From NCBI GenBank assembly GCA_001465935.1, contig LNKV01000029.1:143215-207214 (forward strand): DNA of 64,000 nt. Reading direction: 5' to 3'. Each line of letters starts with the position of its first letter. Within the stretch, counting starts at the first letter, position 1. Made by a program: the position numbers and the translations under genes. The stretch is from Clarireedia homoeocarpa (Eukaryota > Ascomycota > Leotiomycetes > Helotiales > Rutstroemiaceae). A model generated the notes under the pieces. That model saw only the letters and a list, made by a program, of their open reading frames with translations. It did no database searches and was not told where the DNA came from. This document shows positions 46,382-58,329 of the stretch, piece by piece.

Positions 46382-48318
46382 ATGGCGTTGTCTTCGAGAT
46401 GGAAGGTTCCTATTGTTGCCGCTGCGTGCATATTAATTCTTTTATACTTCCATAGATCTACAGCTTATCGCTACCAAGATTCGTCTGAAGAACAATTAAT
46501 ACAATCGCCATCGAATCAGCCGTCTTCGAATCAAGATGAGGGCAAATTCAAGTGGTCAGAACTTCCGCATCAGTTTCCTGTTACGTCGATGAGGCCGCTA
46601 CCGACAAGTATCCAGAGTATACCGAAGATTCAACATAGATTCGGAAAAGAGACGAAGCAGGAAAGAATCGTGAGACTCGCGCGGCTTGATGCTGTGAAAG
46701 GGAATTTCACACATGCGTGGGCGGGGTATGTTAGCCATGCATGGCTAAAAGATGAGGTGCAACCGATTTCAGGAAAATCCATGAATCCGTTCGGTGGATG
46801 GGCGGCTACTCTTGTGGATTCTCTCGGTATGAAAATTCAATGGTTATTCGTCCACTCTATTAATTTGTGGTAGATACACTCTGGATAATGGGCATGAAAA
46901 ATGAATTTAAGATCGCAGTTCAAGCTCTCCAGCAGATCGATTTCAGCACTTGTGCACTAGACCAGCTGAATGTCTTTGAAACAACCATCAGATATCTAGG
47001 TGGTTTCCTATCAGCCTACGATTTGAGTGATGGGAAATATCCCATTCTACTTCATAAAGCGACCGAGATGGGCGATATGCTCTACAAAGCATTCGACACA
47101 CCTAACCGGCTCCCTATCCTGCGATGGGACTTCAAAGCTGCAGCTAACGGCAGCGTTCAAGAAGCCAGCGATAATGTCCTTGTGGCTGAGATTGGCTCCT
47201 TGACGTTGGAATTTACTCGTCTCAGTCAGATCACTGGTGATCCAAAGTACTATGATGCTGTACAGCGTGTCATGGATGTCTTTGATTACCAACAGTCGAT
47301 ATCAAGATTACCCGGGATGTGGCCAGTGGTTGTGAATGCGAAGGACATGAATTTTGTAGACTCTGGTGGATTTACCCTCGGCGGAATGGCTGATTCGTTG
47401 TATGAATACTTGCCTAAGGTTTGTTCTCAATCTTCTCTAAACTTTAACATCTAGACTGACTTCCGAAAGCAACACTTGTTACTCGGTGGAGCGACGCAGC
47501 AATACCGAAGGATATATGAATACGCCATTACCGCCATCAAACGTAATATATTCTATCGACCCATGCTACCAAACGGCGAAGATATTCGTCTAGCTGGTCA
47601 GGTTAATAGTGATGGCAGAACGCCAGTTACAGAGCTGAAGACAAGTCCAGAGGCTCAACATTTGGGATGTTTTGCGGGAGGAGTGGTAGCGATTGGTGCC
47701 AAGATTTTTCAAAATGATGACGATCTTGTTCTGGCAAGAAAGCTCACGGAAGGATGTTTATGGGGTTACGAAAGTATGCCACTTGGGATCATGCCAGAGT
47801 TTATGCGTCTAGTTGCTTGTGAAGATGAGAATAATTGTCTTTGGGATGAGAAGAAGTGGCATGATAAAGTGGATGAGTTGAACAAGGGCACAGAAACCGC
47901 GATGGAGAAGATTGAGATGTATAGACTTTTGCCTGGAGTGAGCAAGATTGACGATGGACGGTACAGTCTAAGGTCAGTTTATCAATAATATGGTCTTTTT
48001 GCTATGCGCTAATATCTACATAGACCAGAAGCCATTGAGTCGGTATTCATACTCTATCGTATCACAGGCGACCCTTCACTGCGAGAACGAGCATGGAATA
48101 TGTTCAACAGCATTGTCAAACACACAATTACCGATATCGCCCATGCAGAGTTGGAAGATTGCACAGTGCCAAATCCACAGAAATCAGATCGGATGGAATC
48201 TTTCTGGATGGCTGAGACATTAAAGTATTTCTACCTTATCTTTTCTGAGCCAGATCTCATTAATTTGGATGAATATGTGCTTAATACGGAGGCGCATCCG
48301 TTGAAGCGACCTAGTTAG
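46382..48318 (+). CDS. GH47 class I alpha-1,2-mannosidase
   Basis: Exons 46382-46826, 46874-47418, 47470-47972 and 48024-48318 encode 595 residues; introns are 47-51 bp and phases agree. The ATG at 46382 opens a type II membrane anchor (VPIVAAACILILLYFH); an in-frame ATG 48 bp upstream is an alternative. The (alpha/alpha)7 catalytic domain shows family landmarks: GGWAATLVDSLDTLWIMGM, FETTIRYLGGFLSAYDLS, GSLTLEFTRLSQITGD, HLGCFAGGVVAIGAKI with TEGCLWGY (the conserved disulfide pair), GIMPEFM, LRPEAIESVFILYRITGD, ETLKYFYLIFSEPD, and LNTEAHP with the calcium-binding Thr. These enzymes trim mannose from N-glycans in the ER/Golgi. Two in-frame acceptors (47454 and 47469) exist for the second intron; the latter gives the family-like YLPKQHLLLGG. 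Confidence 0.93.
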
Positions 48319-48507
48319 TATTTGTCTCGTTTAATTTATAGAATGTGGATTTTCTTTCAAGCTTTATCGTCGTAGGTCTTTTGAAGCTTTCCTAATCAAT
48401 CTCCGCCGCATGGAGAAGACAGAGACAAAGCAGTACTTTAATCTACCCCGTCCAATTCCTCAAGCCCTGCACCTAAAACACGACTTCATCCATCTAAGGA
48501 AATTTAA

Positions 48508-49477
48508 TCATCTACTTCCGCTTCGACTCCACCCCCAAAGAGTCTCTTCCTCTTCCTCTTCCTCTTCCTCTTCCTCTTCCTCTTCCTCTTCCTCTTCCTC
48601 TATCCTCCTTCCTCCCATCCACCACGCTACCACCAAACACGCCACCAACTCTAGCACCCCGAATCCCATAGCCCAAACGATCGCCCTCCCATAAACCCAC
48701 CTCACATCTTTCTGCTGACCTTCTACCAATTTTGCTAAACCATTTAAACTCTGTCTCAAATCCCGAATCATGTCTTTCCCCAACGGCGGCTAGATCTTGC
48801 TCAGCATAGATTTCAGCGATCCTTGCATAATGCAAGAGCTAACTGCAATGCCGAGACCGCTACTGGAGCCACGGGCGAAGAACGTAGCGCGGAAAAAGGG
48901 GGTAGTATCGAGGTTTGAGGGGACGTGTGAGTCTGGAGGGTTAGTATTGTGATGGGATTAGAGGAAGGAGTTGAGAGAAAAGTTGCTGAAGGATCGGGCT
49001 AGATGGAAGAAAGTAACAAGGGAATAAAAGCAGGCACGCATAAAACTTACTCAAAGCAACCGCAGCACAAAGTAGCATCACAGCATCCCCCGCCATCCAA
49101 ACTGCATAATCCAGCACCTTCGGAGCCATTAATCTCGGCCACGCCCACCCCGCCCCCGCGAACCTCAAATTCCCACAAATCGCCAGCCCCACACTACCCA
49201 CTAGCAACGCCCTCAGCCCGCTCTTCCCATCTCCAATCCACCTTTCCGCCCCAGCACACACAACTAGCGTTACCACCGCCCCCGGAACCATATACAAGCC
49301 GGCTCCCAGAGCCGACGCCTCGCTGACTGCTTGGTAGAAAACCGGTACGTAGTACATCGCCAAGTACTGGGAGCCCATGACGAGAAAATTAAACAAGAGT
49401 ACCGCGAGCAAGGCGCGGCTCTGCAGCATCATGCGAGGGATAATCGGATCGAGGTGTGCGTATTCCGAAATGACCAA
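48508..49477 (-). pseudogene. Truncated MFS drug-transporter (DHA2-like) relic
   Basis: Only the C-terminal half of an MFS transporter remains: LDPIIPRMMLQSRALLAVLLF, MGSQYLAMYYVPVFYQAV, LGAGLYMVPGAVVTLVV, then after an intron (GTAAGT...CCAG) HVPSNLDTTPFFRATFFARG with SSGLGIAV, the usual DHA2 end region. TAG at 48790-48792 interrupts the frame after MLSKI; the frame resumes with LGKDMIRDLRQSLNGL and a last hydrophobic helix. It then enters a poly-Glu run encoded by a CCTCTT microsatellite. No N-terminal helices are found upstream of 49477. Confidence 0.7.
48542..48602. repeat. (CTTCCT)n microsatellite
   Basis: About ten CTTCCT units. Read on the minus strand they give an 18-residue Glu run in the dead transporter; on the plus strand, poly-Ser. 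Confidence 0.9.
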
Positions 49478-50380
49478 ATCTTATCTATTCCTGAAGCCCT
49501 GACCCACCATCAACATTGATTGACCATTGAAGCGATGACCCACTCACTACCAACATCAACCAACAAGTACTACTGTATATCTCATTCTTATCCATCGTGG
49601 CTTAGAACCCAAACCAGGGGAACTCATCCCATAAATTAGCGCCTGCCTCTACCCGACCCCTATCCCAGCAACATCCGAGTTTCGCTTACCCACGAATCAC
49701 CCCGCGTTTACGATCTGCAACATCACGCACAAACTACGTAAGTGGATTTCTGTGATTGGGTTCTTATTAAGTTATAAAATACTAGATTCTGTGAATGACG
49801 GCGGATTGCAAGAGGTTAGTTAGAGTCTGGGAGCCGACTGGACTGGACTGGACTGAGCAGGGATATGGAGATGATGAAGCAAGCACCCTCCCGACACAGA
49901 CACAGACTCGGACACCGCAAACACGCACCCACCTACACCATACACACCAACAGGCAAGGCAAATACACCCGAAACCTCCACCCTCATTCAGAAGAAATGT
50001 TGAAATTGACTATCTGCCGAGCTAAAAAGCCACCCAACCAGCTAATTCCCCAGATTCCCAGAAAACCCCCAGGTCACAACCCACCGCCCACAGCCTTCAA
50101 CCCCGACCCCAACCCAACCCTTACACCCAAGTCCCTAATACCCCAATATACCCATTTTCCCATATTTCACATCCACGCCCAAGCTCCAAAACCTCCGCTT
50201 CAATTCACATGCATACATCCCACTGTTCCGCTGCGCCGCTACTTCCCCGCCCTTTAATTTTGCTCCACCGCCATAAAAATATTTATTCCATACGTAAGCA
50301 TAGTCATGTACAGGGTATAACCCGCTTATCCATCACCCATCCCCATTTCAATTCCAAACATACAAAACGGCAAAAATTGA
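49478..50380. other. Intergenic
   Basis: C-rich, low-complexity sequence between the transporter relic and the 3' end of the giant disordered-protein gene. No gene recognised. Confidence 0.5.
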
Positions 50381-53300
50381 TCAATCCGCCCCAAAACCCC
50401 CCGAATAAGGATTCCACTCCATCCCCGGATAACTCGTTGCCAACATCTGCACCTTATGATCCTCCCCTCTACTATCCTTCTCCCCTTTCCCCCTCTCATA
50501 CCCCGTATCAACCTCCAATCTTGGTCTCTCCCCTTCCCCCCTTTGTCCCTGCCCATCTCCTTGCTCATACACACGCTCGCTTACACTACTCCTTTCTCCC
50601 TCCATGGCGTCTATATCCACTCTACGCTGATGATAAAAATCCGGCTCTACAGCCTTCGGTACCACCGGACTGGCATCATAAAGATCCTCACTTATTCTCT
50701 GCCCATCTCTTCGCTCGTATCCAGTCCCAGCAGCATACCGCTCCTCACTATTCCCACCGATACCCTCACCAACACCCACGGCCATATCGCCCATCTCTCC
50801 CTTACCTTCCAAATCGTCCGAGAGTTTTGACAAAGCACTCACACTCGTTGCTTCTGATTTGCTTCTCTGTAACCCTTCATTTCCGTTTCCATGATCGAGT
50901 CCTCTCACACCTAAATACGCATCTCCGCCACTTATCCTACCCGTAGTTTCAGGTGAAGGAGGTAGAGGAAAAGCATCCACATCTACACTTTCACTTTCTG
51001 TTTCTCTGCCTCTGGCTCTTGCTCTCCGCTCCCATTTCTCATCCACATCTCCGCCTATGTCAGCCTTCCTCATTCTCACACCTCCCAGATACCTCTCATT
51101 TATCAGAGGCACTGGTGGTGGCATATATGATTCATTTCCACTACCCCTATCCCTTCCTCCAGCCCTTCCTCTCCCATCTTCACTCTGCCTTCCAATTTCA
51201 CTACCATCTCCCCTCTCACTCTCACTCCCACTACTCGGTAAAACCACAACCCAAGGTCTCTGCTGCCCTTCCTCCCCACCTTCTCTTATCCCATCCCTCG
51301 CAATAACATACCCATCACCATCACTCGAGGCCTGAGCCCCTGGGGCACGCACCCCAGCATATTGCGCCGGAGGCGGCGTAGGCGTATACTGCATCAACGG
51401 CGAAACGGGTGAAGGAGTTGAAAACTGCGTTGCATGAGACGGACGACGAGAAGGATAGTAATCATGTTTACGTTCCAACCCTCCTGGTATCGACGACGAC
51501 CCTTCCCCTTGTACACGCGAATACTCGCTCGGTATAGGCACCGCATTGTATTGCGGTTCCGGGTGCTGTATTGCTGTTGCCGGAGGAGGAGGAGCTTGAT
51601 ACCGCGAGTCGTAATCATGCTGTTTCGAGGCATGTTGAACGTACTGCTCCGAGAGACTCAATTTCCTGCTTCTGCCTCTCTCGCCTCCTGATTTTCTCAA
51701 CCTCTGTGGTGTGGTACTTTTCGGATCTGGTAATTCTTCGTAGGATGGCGCACTGGGAAGATCCGAATACATCCTTGCACTTGGCACAACAATCATCCCT
51801 GGTCTTCTTCCGTCACTTTCACTTCTCTGACTGTCACTTTCCAGGGTATTCGATCGTTTTCTCAACATACCATTTAGAATTCCACTCACGGAAGGGCGTC
51901 TTGAACGTTCAGCTTGTTCATGTGCGTTTGTATTGCTAACCTTATTATGTTGCTGCTGTTGATTTTTGACTTCGGGTTTCTGAATCGATGTCGAAGAATT
52001 CGTAAATCTTGATAGGAAATTTAACTGTTGACTTGGCCTTCTATTGTGTTGGGTGTGTGGGGATGATGACGGGCTACCTCCAGTTTCGGTTCGGTTGTAT
52101 TGTGAGAAGTCAACTGTTGCGCGCTTCTGCTTTGACAGAACAGATGAACCACCCTTGGATGCACGGGAGAACATACTACCAAAACCGCCTAGCTTTTTCT
52201 TTTTCTCGTCTTTTCTCTCACCTTTCATCATTTCGGTTGCGGCGCGATTGAGTCGTTGAGGTTGGGGATTTGAGGTTGCGAGACTAGGGTTAAAGGGAGA
52301 CTTGGGAGTCATGGGACTATCGCCAGGACTGGCCAACAAGTTAGATTGACTTCCAGAGTAATGGGCAACCATGCTTTCTCTCCCGAGCGGCGAATTTGAA
52401 GGTTGTGCCCCAGTAACATCGAAATTTCCCCAAAGTCCAGAACCCCTCCTTAGTGCTGCCTCATCGCGAGTTCCGGTGGTGCTGATTCTTCTTGGTGACG
52501 GAGTCAATTGTGTTTGTGGTTGTTCATTCGCTACAGAACCTTTCCGTTCCCTCGAAGTAGCACGTGCTGCAAACTTACCTATCCCCTCTCTAATTCGATC
52601 AATGCTGCCACGTCTACGACCTGCTGATTCATCCATTGATTGTCGAGGTGGACCAACTCCTGGAAGTTCATACTCGCTTGTTTGTTGTCGGGGAAGAAAG
52701 GCTTCTGCTCGGCCAATTGGAGCCTGATAATATCCACGTGGCATGTGTGACCCGTAATCACCTGTCGGTCCCCCACCAAAAAGCTCTGGGTAACGTTGCG
52801 CGGATGAAGGCGGTTGCTCAAACGGTTGATTTAGTGTTGTAGGCTGAGATCCAATGTTATTTTTGGAAGAAGCCTGGTTTGTATTAGAAGCTTGCCCTGA
52901 GCGTTGCTGCTCGAAAGAGAACCGGGTGAAAGGATAGTCCACGGATGCTCGACGAACTTTTGTGGAATCCATTGATCGAGGATCGTATGTAGGGCCACTA
53001 TTCATTTTCACTGGGCCCGCACTATATGAGTCTAACTCGGAAGGACCTTTGGTTTGAACACTTAGAGGCGGCTGGAGCCGTCCACGTTGTTCGACAGAAA
53101 ATTCCTGACTATCATTTGTGATAGTTATTCCGTCATTTTCCTGTCCCATGTCTTGATTCATAGTTCGGTATTCACCCATGTTCGCGTCTTCTTCGTCTTC
53201 ATCATCCGAAATTGGAAATCTTGTCTGTGGTTTCCGAGATCCAAATTCAAAGCCAAATGTAGATGTACGTCGGATAGGTGGTAGAACCTTGAATGACGGC

Positions 53301-56300
53301 TGTCTACCTTGCTCTTCAAGTCCTACCACTTTTTGAGATGAAGCCTGTGCAACTGGAGTAACCTGAGATGAAACCTGTGTGACTGGAGTAACCTGAGACG
53401 AATTCGGAACAGCTCTGATTGTCGGTCGGCGCTGTGGTGTCGTAGGATCTGGATAATCGAAACTTCCTCTAGGTCTGTTCATTATACTTGGTTGAGGTTT
53501 ACTTGCTGCTTCTACTCGTGATGCGAAACGAGTCGTATTATCTATAATCGGTGGAGAATTCACAGCTACTTCCGAATGGATAGGCTGTTCTTCATGAGCA
53601 TCGTAGAACTCGCCAGCATCATAACTATTTGACCGTGTACTTGTCGATTGACCGACAGGAGCCCCGAGAGCCTGCGACGTCGGTTGTGCTGCAGTTAAAT
53701 GTTGTTCAGGCTGGTCTTCAGACACATATCCAACTTCTTCACTAATAGGAGTTGCATTATAAGGATCCCAAGTAGGTTGAGACTTACTGATCGGTGCCGG
53801 AACGTTTACGACACCTTGCTCTTCCGTCACATTGGGAACTAAAATCTCACTCTCCGGCTCACGTGATGCTGCATCCTTTTCTAATTTCGGTTTTTTGTCC
53901 ATCGTAGGAGTTCGAACCATGCCAGTTGACGTAAGCAATTCCGAATTCGACATTCTCGAGTCCGCAGGCTCGGTTGTGGAATATTGCTCCGCATGCCAGA
54001 CAGATGGGTCGGCTCGCACAGTAGTTCTCGAAAGATTGAGTCCAAGACTCCATGAGGAACGATTGGGATTTCTCGGCTTTGGAGGAGGACTAGTCTATAT
54101 GTCCAAAACTTAGCAACGAAATCAAAATAAAAATATCATGATAGGGCACATAGCGGGGAAAAGAATTCAGATGGGCTGGATTTCTCCCTAGTCGTACACA
54201 ACCTGCAAAGCAGATTTCAGAATGCGTCAAAAAAGCATCCCTCCCACGCTAATTAATCAATAAAAGATAGAAATTCAAAAAGATCAACGCCTAAACAACC
54301 CTTTAATATCCAAATCGAAAGGAGATGTTAATCTACCTTATCGCTACCGCCAGCTGCACGAAGTCTGCTTTTGCCTTTGGCTAATAATCCTTTACCTGCC
54401 TTTCCGGCCTTGCCACCGAAAACTCCGGCCGAATGAAGGAATTCTTTTCCTTTTGCTTGTACTTGTTGAGTTGTTATCTTCGCACCCGCTTGCGAGAAGC
54501 CTTGTTGTGTGCCAACTGGCGTATTAGGTCCTGGTCTTGACATTGGAGCCGATTGAGACGGTGAGCTCGCATTGAGATATTGCTGATAGTATGGTGCCTG
54601 TAATATGCCTGAACCAACACTCTTCTGTCTTGAGCGGACTGTTCCAGATGCAAAGTTAGATCCATATCCTGCATACGATGATGTAACATCTCCATGTTCT
54701 GGATGCTGCGCCTGTGTTGCCAAAATCCATTCATGGAGGCCGGAATCCATAGCAGCAAACCGTTCTCTGGTTTCGTTAAACGTACGGACCCTCTGCTTTG
54801 AGTCTTGAATAGCCATGATTTCCTTGAATGACAGAATTTTTGCCATGGGGACCGGGGTTGCGGGCGTGTGTGGTACTGGAGAAGGCTCATGATGTGGTAT
54901 ACTGGGTGTAATGGCAGGAGAATGTGGGTGTGAGCCTAGTGGGTCGGCATTATATTTCAAGAATGAATCATAAGCTGCTTCCTTATCATCAGCTGGTGGG
55001 GAGATTTCAGGGGATAGACTAGGGTGTTGTAGGTTATCCGAACCCTCAGCGGATGAAACATTGACTGTAGGGGGAGATTCAGCTGATTCGGAATGTAAGA
55101 CTGCTCCAGCGGCGGTCGCTCCTAAGACAGCTCCACCAGCAAGAAAAGCTCCGTCTCTTTCAGGATGGTGGCTTTCTTGTGGAGGACCTTCTACTACCAT
55201 CTTCTCCATGTAGGGTTCGAGATGGGGATTTAACTCGGGAGAGTTCTTATGCTGTTCTTCAACAGTCTCGATAGCAGTAGATTCAACTTCATCGTGAGGT
55301 TGCTCTGTTTCACCAGTCATCTGCGGAATAGTTTCCGTACTTTTCTCCCATGAGAATCGTGTTGAAAGGGCGGGGCGAAGGAGAGGTTGGGACATCCTAT
55401 GGGAGCTAAGAGGTCGTATCTCCGGCATGTCAGGCTCTAGCATCGATTGCTGCAAAGGATGCGACATTGATAAATTCGCAACTGGAGATGTGTTTCCTCC
55501 ATCAGGGTTGTCATCCCAGTAATTATCGTAAACATCAGCCAAAGAATACGGCCGGTCGAATGAACTATCTTCAGTTTGGTCGTTATCGGGTGGTTGAGGT
55601 GTCAAGCTTTTGACAATTTCCTTCCTTAGTCTATCATTTTCTTCGTCCGACGCATGTTCGTCAGTACTGAGTGTGGTAGTTGTATTCACTCGCTCAGGGG
55701 GCAGTGGTACATCGGCCGCAACTTCTTGATCTGGAGCTGCCTCTTCAAAAACGGGCAGGCTGATTTGAGCAGCAACATCTTGATCTGGAGCTGCCTCTTC
55801 GAAAGCCGGCAGGCTGGTTTGAGCAGCAACATCAGCACTCGTATTTTCAGACAATCCCACAGGGTAGTCCTTGGGTGGTAAAGCGGGAGGAAGCGACTCA
55901 TCTGAACCAGATTCGATAGAGTCCTTGGGTGGTAAAGTGGGAGGAAGCGACTCATCTGAACCAGATTCGATAGAGTCCTTGGGTGGTAAAGCGGGAGGAA
56001 GCGACTCATTTGAACCAGATTCGATAGGAATGTCGGCACGTAACTGGGTTTCGGGAGATGCTCTATCAAGAGTAGGTGCCAATCGGGGGTCTGGGACCAT
56101 AGCAGAGTACAGGTTTCCACTTGGAGCCATCGATGGATCAGGTGTGGGCATAGAGTCAGTTTTAACACCTAGTACTATGGCGGCAGCTTCCAAGGAAGAT
56201 TGTGGAAGATTGTGTTTCGTTGTCGTCGGTGTTAGATCTTCAACATCTTCACGCTGCCTCTGAGGGCTTTGCGAGCGAGGACTATCTTGCTGAACAGTAC

Positions 56301-58329
56301 TGCTAGTGGCTGTAGTTGCATATGATTGCCAGCCACCCGGAAGTTGAGGGCGGAAACTTGCATCTCGTTCCATGGTCGGTCTGGAAGGCTCAAGATCTTG
56401 AGCATCCTCACGATCCAATGGAGATTCTGGGGGAGAAGTAGAAGAAATCCATGCATGTTCACCCATGGAAATTCTCTTAGCTTTCGAAACATCAGGAGTT
56501 CTAGCTGGACTGTTGCCGGGACTTGGTGTGCTTATATTACGTCGATGACCAGGAATGAAACTTGGTGGCAGCGGCTCTTCTTCTTGGGCCAAAGTACGAT
56601 TGTGTGCATCCTGCGTAGGTGTTTTTGGCTCTATCACTTCCATGATACCCGGTGTTGATGCCTCCCGTCCTCGGCTATCTTGCATAGCACTACTAGGTAC
56701 TCTGCTCATAATAGGACTGATTCCAGCGGTTCCAGTGCTCTCGCTGTCCGTTCTCCTAATATCACTCCCAGTCTGAGAAGCGGGTGTTGGAGGCACCGAA
56801 CTGTCACTTTTTCGGTCAAAAGCCTGATTTACAACTGATCTGAATCCAAAGGAGGGTTGACTTCGTAAAGTTGCTGCATCGGGAGACTGTACATCTTCCG
56901 CAACAGGCTCCTTTGTTTGTTCCGGCTCAGCATGATGTTCATATTCAGGTCGCGACTGCGAGAAAAAGTCCGAACCAAATCCAGATATACGATTGAGATC
57001 GGGAAGTTTTGGGCTGATAGATTGACGCCTAGCATTGTTTATATCAAGTTGTGAGGCCAGAGGTGCATGAGAGGTGTCGTGGTCTGCCGAAGTGATGTCA
57101 TCAGCATTAAAACCTTCAAACCCATATTCACTTTTGCGTTCTTTGACTGGTTCCAGAATTGGTACGAGACGTCTACCCGCATCGGTAGCTTCGTCTCCAT
57201 AGCTAGGTCCCCGTCGGTTACCACGTCCCAGGCTCTCCGAACTGGATCTTTCCCGAACGGCTCCTTGGCCTGGGGATTGTGATCTGTCACTCGACCGGCC
57301 CATTCCTAGAGATTCCATACTAGGTCTACCAGAGTCTATAGATGCACGCCTCTCCTCCTCCGCTCGACGATAGATATCCGCTGGTCTAATAAATGGTAAA
57401 GCTTTGTTTGACGCACCTGGAGCTGTTGCCGAAGGGGTCATCGCACCAGCGGAAACTGAACGATTAGAAGGCGTTGCCCATGGTTGAGCGCTCGAACTAT
57501 CCTGCCCAGATCGATCAGTTCGTGGAGTGTCCCCACGCATAATGCTTAAACTACTCTTCCTCGTAGGGAACTTTGTAGCTGGAGCAGCGGCAGCGCTTTC
57601 TGGTGCTGGTGAAGCTCGCATACTCAGAGGAGCTGGAACGGCGGAAGGGGAAAAGTCTCTAGAATTTTCAAAGTCACTAATTTTAGTGGCGGAGCCTGGT
57701 GATAGAATTGACGAGTCATTAGTACGACTGTATTGAATCGGTTGTGGGACATCGCTGTATGAGGGCTTGGCTTGTGGAGGATTGTTAGGCAAAGAGGGTT
57801 TTCGTAGACCTGTGGTGGGAGGATGTTGCGTAGATATTGATAGTGAAGGTGGACCGCTGGGATCGCGCGTATGGCGGATGCCGCCAATGATATGCGAAAA
57901 TCGTGTCGCAGGTCCAGTTTTAGATGAAGACGCCGGAGGGGACTCGGCGGGAGGGGGCGATTGGTGTTGGGCGGTTATGGTAGAATTTGAGAAGTGTCGC
58001 TTCTCGTCGTCGGCTTCGAAAGAATTTGAACGAGCTCTATTGAATGCGCCTCCACCGGATGCTGAAGGTAGACTCCCGTATGACTTTTTGCTTTGATCCG
58101 TCGACTGGTCTCTTGCTCCATAAAGTCCTTGGCCCTGTTGGCGGAATCCCGTAGGTTTCGATACGGGCGCGGGTGCTGGTTCGGGTTCATAGCCATAATC
58201 GTCATATGCATCGTCATCCCCCCAATCGTCACCTCCATAATCGATCTTCTTCGCTTCAGCCCATTTCTTTGTCTTTTGTCGATTTACATTGGCGCGATAG
58301 GATATGGGCGTATTTGAGCCGGTCGACAT
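50381..58329 (-). CDS. Giant intrinsically disordered fungal protein (two long exons)
   Basis: Two long frames are best read as one gene: exon 58329-54337, intron 54336-54095 (242 bp, donor GTAGAT, branch-like TTGCTAAG, acceptor ATAG), exon 54094-50381, giving 2,568 residues. The first frame ends KVD-stop only because it reads into the donor, while the second frame is open 75 bp upstream of its first ATG (TSPPPKPRNPNRSSWSLGLN), matching a phase-0 join. The N-terminus has a conserved start, RQKTKKWAEAKKIDYGGDDW. A second conserved patch is AKILSFKEIMAIQDSKQRVR with FAAMDSGLHEWILATQ, then QQVQAKGKEFLHSAGVFGGK just before the join. The rest is Ser/Pro/Gln-rich and disordered. Widely conserved in filamentous ascomycetes as I recall, without an established role; scaffold or actin/endocytic function would be a guess. 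Confidence 0.75.
55725..56030 (-). repeat. Two 54-bp (18-residue) tandem repeats within the giant gene
   Basis: Three copies of an 18-residue unit (KDSIESGSDESLPPALPP) are encoded at about 55867-56028. Beside it are two copies of another 18-residue unit (about 55725-55832) containing SLPxFEEAAPDQ. Both have a 54-bp period, and copies differ by few bases, so they are young and may vary in number between strains. Confidence 0.85.

Noticed and set aside
29038..49477. TAG reassigned as a sense codon, explaining several in-frame TAGs
   Set aside because: Clearly intact genes in the window end with TAG (GH47 at 48316-48318, SED5 at 61186-61188), so TAG is a normal stop here.
49865..50946. Plus-strand Pro/His-rich ORFs opposite the giant gene's 3' end
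   Set aside because: Antisense shadows of the disordered coding frame and of C-rich flank.
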